Below are positions 40,356-45,780 of a stretch of DNA of 45,780 nt, one piece after another. Source of the stretch: an uncultured Prevotella sp. (GTDB lineage: Bacteria > Bacteroidota > Bacteroidia > Bacteroidales > Bacteroidaceae); NCBI GenBank assembly GCA_900553285.1, contig USCX01000003.1, positions 1 to 45,780 on the forward strand, in the 5' to 3' direction. Each line of letters opens with the position of its first letter. Position 1 is the stretch's first letter. The notes under the pieces are model-generated. The model worked only from the letters and a program-made list of their open reading frames with translations, had not been told where the DNA came from and searched no databases. Both the position numbers and the translations under genes were made by a program.

Positions 40356-42698
40356 ATGAGAAAAAAGTTCATTTGTTTCCTTTGGGTATGCTTTGTGATA
40401 GTTGTCGGTTTGGCAACTGCTTTTTTCGCAGCCATTGCCAAGGGGTGGATAGGCTACATGCCCCCGCTCGAGGAACTTCAAACCCCAATTAGCCGTTTCG
40501 CCTCACAAATCATTTCGACCGACGGAAAGCTGTTGGGCACATGGTCGCGCAGTGAGAACCGCATATTTGTGGACTACGACGAAATTTCGCCGCATCTTTT
40601 CGACGCACTGATCGCTACGGAAGATGTACGCTTCGAGCGGCACTCTGGTATTGACGTACGTGCGCTTGGGCGCGCCGTCGTCAAACGCGGCATTTTCGGG
40701 AACCGGGGAGCAGGCGGCGGAAGTACCATCACGCAACAGTTGGCCAAACAGCTCTATTCCTCCACGGCATCCAGTTCGACCGAACGCCTTCTTCAAAAGC
40801 CCATCGAGTGGGTCATTGCCGTCGAATTGGAGCGACAGTATACCAAGGAAGAGATACTTACCCTCTATCTGAACTACTTCGATTTCCTGCATAACGCGGT
40901 AGGTATCAAAACTGCAGCAAGCACCTATTTCGGGAAGCTGCCGAAAGACTTGACCATTAACGAGTCGGCCACCCTGATAGGCATGTGCAAAAACCCGTCG
41001 CTCTACAATCCCGTACGTTTTCCGGAACGGTGCCGCGACCGTCGCAACGTCGTTTTGTCGCAAATGGCCAAGGCTGGCTACCTGACCGACGCCGAATACG
41101 CCGCACTCAGTGCCGAGCCGCTCACCCTCAATTTTCACCGGACTGACCATAAAGACGGAAGCGCCACATACCTGAGGGAGTTCCTGCGCCGTTTCCTGAT
41201 GGCCAAACGCCCCGACCCAGCCGATTATCATGTCTGGCAGCAGCAACAATACTACGAAGACTCCATCGCATGGGAACGAGACCCCCTCTATGGCTGGTGC
41301 AACAAAAACTTCAAGCGGGACGGCTCACCTTATAACATCTACACCGACGGATTAAAGATATACACCACCATCGACTCACGCATGCAACGCTATGCCGAAG
41401 AGTCGGTGCGCGGCCACGTGGCCTATTACCTCCAACCTCTCTTTGAAAGGCAGAAAAAGGACTCACCGGCCTACCCGTACTCGAACGCACTGACCCGCGC
41501 GGAAGTAAAAAAGATTCTTGACAAATCGATGCGGCAGAGCGACCGCTACCGCGCCATGAAAGCATCGGGGGCAAGTGAAGACGAAATACGGCAGTCCTTT
41601 CAGACAAGCGTGCCCATGACGGTCTATTCCTACCACGGGGACGTCGATACCGTCATGACCCCTATGGATTCGATTCTCTACTACAAATCGTTTCTGCGCG
41701 CGGCATTCTTCTCAATGGACCCGACCAACGGCTACGTAAAAGCCTACGTCGGAGGTCTCGACTATTCTCATTTCCAATACGACATGTGCATGTCCGGCCG
41801 CCGACAGGTGGGTTCGACCATCAAGCCGTTCCTTTATGCGCTCGCCATGCAGGACGGATACACCCCATGCGACGAAATCATGAACTTACAGCGCACGTAT
41901 TACGTGGCCGGACGCCCTTGGACGCCCAGAAACGCCAGCCGTTCGCGCTATGGCCAGCTTGTCACGCTCAAATGGGGTCTCTCCCGTTCGAACAACTGGA
42001 TATCGGCCGCCTTGATGCACGACATCGACCCCACGGGCAACCGTTTCGCCGCCCTGTTACACGAATTCGGCATAATGAACAGGGAGATCCATCCTTCGCT
42101 GGCCCTCTGCTTGGGATCATGCGATATATCCGTATCGGAAATGGCCAGCGCCTACACGGCATTCGTCAACCGCGGCATCCGCTGCGCTCCCATTTTTGTC
42201 ACCCGGATAGAAGACAACCAAGGAAATGTGCTGGCCCGGTTCCAACCCCGCATGAACGAAGTCATCAGCGCCGAAAGTTCTTATCGGATGGTCGATATGC
42301 TCCAAGCCGTCATTGACGGAGGTACAGGCGGCCGCATTCGCTTCAAATACCATCTGAAAGCCCCCATCGGCGGTAAGACAGGAACGACCAACAACAATTC
42401 CGACGGCTGGTTCGTCGGTTTCACGCCGCGCCTCGTCAGTGCCTGCTGGGTCGGAGGAGAAGACCGGGACATCCACTTCAACAGTATGCAATATGGTCAA
42501 GGTGCCTCGTCTGCCCTTCCCATCTGGGCGTATTACATGATCAAGGTGTACCGTGATAAGTCTTTGGGCTACCGACAGGACGAAGCGTTCCACATCCCCA
42601 AGGATTTCAATCTCTGCTCGGATGCACCCCTCACTTCGGGAAAAACGGATTCCATCCCTGACGAAAGCACGAACGGGATTGACTATATATTCGAATAA
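40356..42698 (+). CDS. Penicillin-binding protein 1A (bifunctional transglycosylase/transpeptidase)
   Basis: This 780-aa class A PBP has one N-terminal membrane anchor (FLWVCFVIVVGLATAFFAA). The GT51 glycosyltransferase domain shows ATEDVRFERHSGID near residue 88, GGGSTITQQLAKQLY near 125 and KEEILTLYLNYF. The transpeptidase domain shows the active-site serine in VGSTIKPF (about residue 486), an SxN motif in SRSNNW and KTGTTNN near 672. It polymerises and cross-links peptidoglycan. It begins a four-gene plus-strand unit; kdsB follows after 12 nt. Confidence 0.94.
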   Translation: MRKKFICFLWVCFVIVVGLATAFFAAIAKGWIGYMPPLEELQTPISRFASQIISTDGKLLGTWSRSENRIFVDYDEISPHLFDALIATEDVRFERHSGIDVRALGRAVVKRGIFGNRGAGGGSTITQQLAKQLYSSTASSSTERLLQKPIEWVIAVELERQYTKEEILTLYLNYFDFLHNAVGIKTAASTYFGKLPKDLTINESATLIGMCKNPSLYNPVRFPERCRDRRNVVLSQMAKAGYLTDAEYAALSAEPLTLNFHRTDHKDGSATYLREFLRRFLMAKRPDPADYHVWQQQQYYEDSIAWERDPLYGWCNKNFKRDGSPYNIYTDGLKIYTTIDSRMQRYAEESVRGHVAYYLQPLFERQKKDSPAYPYSNALTRAEVKKILDKSMRQSDRYRAMKASGASEDEIRQSFQTSVPMTVYSYHGDVDTVMTPMDSILYYKSFLRAAFFSMDPTNGYVKAYVGGLDYSHFQYDMCMSGRRQVGSTIKPFLYALAMQDGYTPCDEIMNLQRTYYVAGRPWTPRNASRSRYGQLVTLKWGLSRSNNWISAALMHDIDPTGNRFAALLHEFGIMNREIHPSLALCLGSCDISVSEMASAYTAFVNRGIRCAPIFVTRIEDNQGNVLARFQPRMNEVISAESSYRMVDMLQAVIDGGTGGRIRFKYHLKAPIGGKTGTTNNNSDGWFVGFTPRLVSACWVGGEDRDIHFNSMQYGQGASSALPIWAYYMIKVYRDKSLGYRQDEAFHIPKDFNLCSDAPLTSGKTDSIPDESTNGIDYIFE

Positions 42699-42710
42699 AC
42701 ACTTTGAATT

Positions 42711-43463
42711 ATGAAGTTCATCGCCATCATACCCGCACGCTATGCATCGACCCGCTTCCCGGGCAAGCCTTTGGCACGGCTTGGCGGACTGCCCATCATA
42801 CAACGGGTTTACGAACGCGTAAGAAAAACTTTCGACGCGGTGTACGTCGCCACAGACGACGAGCGTATCCACGACTGCGTAACACATTTCGGCGGACGTG
42901 CAGTCATGACCAGTCCCAACCACAAAAGCGGCACAGACCGCTGTTTCGAAGCCTATGAAAAAATAGGCCATGATTTCGACGTCGTAGTCAATGTGCAAGG
43001 TGACGAGCCCTTCATAGCCGACACCCAATTGCAAACGGTACGCGAGTGTTTCCGTACTCCCGAAACAGACATCGCCACGCTGGTCATGCCCTTTCCGAAC
43101 GATACGCCGTGGAATGTGCTGGCCAACCCCAACAGTCCGAAAGTCGTACTCGACAGTCAGTCACACGCACTCTATTTCAGCCGCTCTGTCATTCCGTATC
43201 TGCGCGGTAAGGAACAAAGCGAATGGGCGGCTCATCATACCTATTATAAGCACATCGGCCTCTACGCCTACCGTGCAGAAATTCTCGGCCAGCTTACCCG
43301 GCTTCCCCAGTCGCAGCTCGAAATAGCTGAATCGCTCGAACAGCTCCGATGGTTGCAGGCAGGCTTCACCATCACGGTGGGGCAGACGGAAACCGCGACC
43401 ATTGGCATTGATACGCCAGCCGACCTCGAACGCGCAGAGCAGTTTCTCCATTCACAATCATAA
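42711..43463 (+). CDS. kdsB: 3-deoxy-manno-octulosonate cytidylyltransferase KdsB
   Basis: This 250-aa enzyme makes CMP-Kdo for lipid A core synthesis. Evidence is the nucleotide-binding IPARYASTRFPGKPL at residues 7-21, KSGTDRCFEA, the magnesium-binding VNVQGDEPFI near 100, KHIGLYAYRAEIL and the C-terminal GIDTPADLERAE. Length is normal. The gene lies between a PBP1A gene and a MORN-repeat gene. Confidence 0.96.
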   Translation: MKFIAIIPARYASTRFPGKPLARLGGLPIIQRVYERVRKTFDAVYVATDDERIHDCVTHFGGRAVMTSPNHKSGTDRCFEAYEKIGHDFDVVVNVQGDEPFIADTQLQTVRECFRTPETDIATLVMPFPNDTPWNVLANPNSPKVVLDSQSHALYFSRSVIPYLRGKEQSEWAAHHTYYKHIGLYAYRAEILGQLTRLPQSQLEIAESLEQLRWLQAGFTITVGQTETATIGIDTPADLERAEQFLHSQS

Positions 43464-43489
43464 TCACACTTCCATTCCCTTCACTCCAC

Positions 43490-44608
43490 ATGACGTTCAA
43501 GACCTTATCCATTAGCCTTATTTCAGTTTTCGTTTTCAGTCTGACTGCTTTCGGACAAAAAATGAGAGTAGGCAGCTATACATTCAAAGACGGCGCAGTG
43601 TACAGCGGCGAACTTATGAACAACAAGCCCAACGGAAAGGGGCGCACCATCTTCAAGAACGGCGACACTTACGAAGGCGAATACGTCAAAGGCAAACGCC
43701 AAGGTTACGGAGTCTACACCTTTACAGACGGTGAGCGCTATGAAGGACAATGGTTTCAAGATCACCAGCACGGAAAGGGTACTTTCTATTTCCGGAACAA
43801 CAACCGATACGAGGGCCTGTGGTTTCGAGATTACCAACACGGCATGGGCACAATGTATTACTACAACGGAGACGTGTATAAAGGCGAATGGGAAGACGAC
43901 ATGCGCTGCGGAAAGGGAACATATACCTATGCGAACGGCGCATACTATAAGGGAGAATGGATGAACGACCAGAAAAGCGGCTCAGGCGTATTCGACTGGA
44001 ACGACGGGTCGTACTACAAGGGAATGTGGGAAAACAACCAACGCAATGGTCAAGGCTCTTTCCATTATGCCGACGGCGACGTATACACCGGTGAATGGAA
44101 AGACGACATCCAAAACGGGAAAGGCATTTACAAATTCCGCAACGGCGATGTCTATGAAGGCGACTACGTACAAGGGGAACGTACTGGCGAAGGCATATTC
44201 ACTTTTGCAAACGGCGACACCTACGTCGGGCATTTCCTCAATGGCGAGCAAGACGGCGAGGGCACTTTCACCTGGAAAGACAAGGCCGTTTACAACGGCC
44301 AATGGAAAAACAATAACCGCAACGGCCGCGGTACGTATAAGTGGAAAAACGGTGACACCTATACGGGCGACTGGAAAGAAAACCAAATGGACGGCGAGGG
44401 AATCCTCCACCTTGCTTCAGGCGAGAAATACAAAGGCACGTTCTCGAAAGGGGAAAAGAATGGCAAGTTCATCGAGGTCCGAAAAGACGGTACCCGCTTC
44501 GAGGGCTTCTACAAAAACGGAGAGAAAGACGGACCGTTCGTAGAACGCGACGCCAACGGCAATGTCATCCGGAAAGGGACATACAAAAACGGCCGTATCA
44601 CGCAGTAG
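43490..44608 (+). CDS. Exported MORN-repeat protein
   Basis: The 372-aa protein has a signal peptide (MTFKTLSISLISVFVFSLTA, cleavage after about FGQ). The remainder is 14 MORN repeats of 23 residues in register (pattern Y-x-G-x-W/Y-x5-x-G-x-G-x5-x-x-G-D/x-x) plus a partial fifteenth (IRKGTYKNG). Most repeats have YEGEW, YKGEW or YTGDW openings. MORN repeats form elongated beta sheets that can bind lipids or proteins; for exported bacterial ones no function is established. It lies 26 nt after kdsB and 35 nt before glgB. Confidence 0.85.
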   Translation: MTFKTLSISLISVFVFSLTAFGQKMRVGSYTFKDGAVYSGELMNNKPNGKGRTIFKNGDTYEGEYVKGKRQGYGVYTFTDGERYEGQWFQDHQHGKGTFYFRNNNRYEGLWFRDYQHGMGTMYYYNGDVYKGEWEDDMRCGKGTYTYANGAYYKGEWMNDQKSGSGVFDWNDGSYYKGMWENNQRNGQGSFHYADGDVYTGEWKDDIQNGKGIYKFRNGDVYEGDYVQGERTGEGIFTFANGDTYVGHFLNGEQDGEGTFTWKDKAVYNGQWKNNNRNGRGTYKWKNGDTYTGDWKENQMDGEGILHLASGEKYKGTFSKGEKNGKFIEVRKDGTRFEGFYKNGEKDGPFVERDANGNVIRKGTYKNGRITQ

Positions 44609-44643
44609 AAAACTCCAAAACACCTTATAATCTAATTACACCC

Positions 44644-45780
44644 ATGGTACGCAAACCAAGCACACCGAAACCCAAACTGCTTAAACTGGTCAAAAATGAT
44701 CAGTGGCTGTTGCCTTTCAACGACGCTATCGAAGGACGTCACAACCATGCGATAGCCAAAATCAACGAACTGACGAACGGCACAGGAGCACTATCCCACT
44801 TTGCCGACGGTTACCTGTATTTCGGACTGCACGCCGAAGAAAAGTCCTGGGTATTCCGAGAATGGGCCCCCCATGCCACGGACATCTATCTTATCGGCGA
44901 CTTCAATGATTGGAAAGAGGACGAGAAATACCGATTGAAGCGCATCAAGGGAACAGGAAACTGGGAAATCAGACTTCCGCTCAAAGCGCTCAAACACGGA
45001 GACCTCTACAAGATGAAAGTCCACTGGGACGGTGGTGAAGGCGAACGTATACCAGCGTGGTGCCAACGCGTAGTGCAAGATGAAACCACCAAGATATTCA
45101 GCGCACAGGTGTGGATTCCAGAAAAGCCCTATGTGTTTAAGAAAAAAACATTCCGCCCCAAACGTAATCCCCTCCTCATTTACGAATGCCACATAGGCAT
45201 GGCCCAAGATGCCGAAAAGGTAGGAACGTACGACGAGTTCCGCACAAACGTCTTGCCCCGCATAGTCAAGGACGGATACAACTGCCTGCAAATCATGGCC
45301 ATCCAGGAGCATCCCTATTACGGCAGTTTCGGTTACCACGTATCGAGTTTTTTCGCCCCTTCGTCGCGTTTCGGAATGCCGGAGGAACTCAAGGCTCTCA
45401 TCCGAAGCGCCCATGCGCTCGACCTGGCCGTGGTCATGGATTTGGTACATGCGCATTACGTCAAGAATCTGAACGAGGGGCTGAACGGGCTCGACGGTAC
45501 CGACTGCCAATACTCGCCGTCCGGCGAGGAGGGATATCAACCTTATTGGGACTCCAAGCTGTTCGATTACAGCAAGCCGCAGGTCAGGCATTTTTTGCTG
45601 TCGAATATCAAATACTGGCTGGACGAATTTCGTTTCGACGGTTTCCGTTTTGACGGCGTTACTTCGATGATATACCGCCATCACGGTTATACGGAGTTCG
45701 ACAGCCGCGGGAAATATTTCGGGCCCGACGTGAACCGTGCGGCCCTGACTTATCTGACTCTGGCCAATACGCTCGTCCAC
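44644..45780 (+). CDS. glgB: 1,4-alpha-glucan branching enzyme, GH13 (3' end beyond window)
   Basis: The first 379 codons are present and the frame is open to the window edge. An N-terminal extension leads into a CBM48 domain (WVFREWAPHATDIYLIGDFN near residue 72). The GH13 barrel follows with ECHIGMAQ, QEHPYYGSFGYHVSSFFAPS, region I VMDLVHAHYVKN and region II FRFDGFRFDGVTSM, whose second aspartate is the expected nucleophile. This is the eukaryotic-like branching enzyme form. It makes alpha-1,6 branches in glycogen. No other glycogen genes are visible in the window. Confidence 0.92.
   Translation, partial: MVRKPSTPKPKLLKLVKNDQWLLPFNDAIEGRHNHAIAKINELTNGTGALSHFADGYLYFGLHAEEKSWVFREWAPHATDIYLIGDFNDWKEDEKYRLKRIKGTGNWEIRLPLKALKHGDLYKMKVHWDGGEGERIPAWCQRVVQDETTKIFSAQVWIPEKPYVFKKKTFRPKRNPLLIYECHIGMAQDAEKVGTYDEFRTNVLPRIVKDGYNCLQIMAIQEHPYYGSFGYHVSSFFAPSSRFGMPEELKALIRSAHALDLAVVMDLVHAHYVKNLNEGLNGLDGTDCQYSPSGEEGYQPYWDSKLFDYSKPQVRHFLLSNIKYWLDEFRFDGFRFDGVTSMIYRHHGYTEFDSRGKYFGPDVNRAALTYLTLANTLVH

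Noticed and set aside
39992..40441. 149-codon minus-strand frame in the DMP19-PBP1A gap
   Set aside because: It runs through both divergent promoters and into the PBP1A gene, and its composition is not protein-like.
42117..43034. 305-codon minus-strand open frame across the PBP1A-kdsB junction
   Set aside because: It overlaps two well-supported genes and their junction; it is a chance frame.
43550..44600. Repetitive DNA that might be taken for a repeat array
   Set aside because: The periodicity is 69 nt and comes from in-frame MORN protein repeats, not from a CRISPR or satellite.
44791..45780. 329-codon minus-strand open frame opposite glgB
   Set aside because: The plus strand encodes clear CBM48 and GH13 motifs, and the antisense frame has no start context or family signal.

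Overview
The window is a stretch of a Bacteroidota chromosome, most likely order Bacteroidales. Four things point there. Promoters follow the Bacteroidota pattern TTG-N18..20-TAnnTTTG. There is a lipidated TamA-like protein (TamL type). The gene content is typical of the order: ftsK-lolA-trxB, DUF5063-exonuclease-rlmI, LysM/PorT-type proteins, GH92 and GH5 glycosidases, an anaerobic sulfatase-maturating enzyme, and BACON and M60 domains. No clear Shine-Dalgarno sequences stand out. I cannot assign a genus from sequence alone. Most of the window is ordinary core genome. I see no insertion sequence, prophage, CRISPR array or recognisable defence island.

Layout, left to right. 1-4 kb: a truncated tamL-like gene diverges from a SpoU/TrmH RNA methyltransferase, followed by a membrane GT2 glycosyltransferase that converges on lptB across a shared terminator hairpin. 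3.8-4.1 kb: two identical tRNA-Arg(ACG) genes with their own promoter and terminator. 4.2-6.6 kb (minus): DUF5063 protein, 3'-5' exonuclease and RlmI-like methyltransferase, ending in a 32-bp perfect inverted repeat. 6.7-11.4 kb (plus): ftsK, lolA-like, trxB and an NlpC/P60 hydrolase. 11.5-13.3 kb (minus): engB and an orphan histidine kinase. 13.4-16.2 kb (plus): recR, a small membrane protein, a GT2 and a GNAT. Then come tRNA-Asp and the MlaE/MlaF lipid-transport pair. 18.4-20.7 kb (minus): a LysM plus periplasmic-binding-fold protein and a PorT-like barrel. 20.8-23.0 kb (plus): a PD40 protein and a uridine-phosphorylase-like enzyme.

23.3-30 kb is the most accessory-looking section. A two-gene minus-strand unit encodes a secreted leucine-rich-repeat protein and a BACON/discoidin/M60 mucin-type peptidase. 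It diverges from nagB (glucosamine-6-phosphate deaminase), which is followed by an anaerobic sulfatase-maturating radical SAM enzyme. Together these suggest breakdown of host glycoproteins or sulfated aminosugar polymers. 30-40 kb (minus): guaA, then a tightly packed co-directional run in transcription order: DMP19-family protein, smpB, metH without its reactivation domain, GH5 mannanase-like, GH92 alpha-mannosidase, sugar nucleotidyltransferase. 40.3-45.8 kb (plus): PBP1A, kdsB, a secreted MORN-repeat protein and a truncated glycogen branching enzyme.

The observations I rate highest are the compensated elbow change in both tRNA-Arg genes (A19/U56 in place of G19/C56), the 32-bp perfect palindrome after rlmI, the LRR-M60 pair beside nagB and the sulfatase maturase, and the metH gene without a reactivation domain running into glycosidases. 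I did not find a convincing wholly new multi-gene system.
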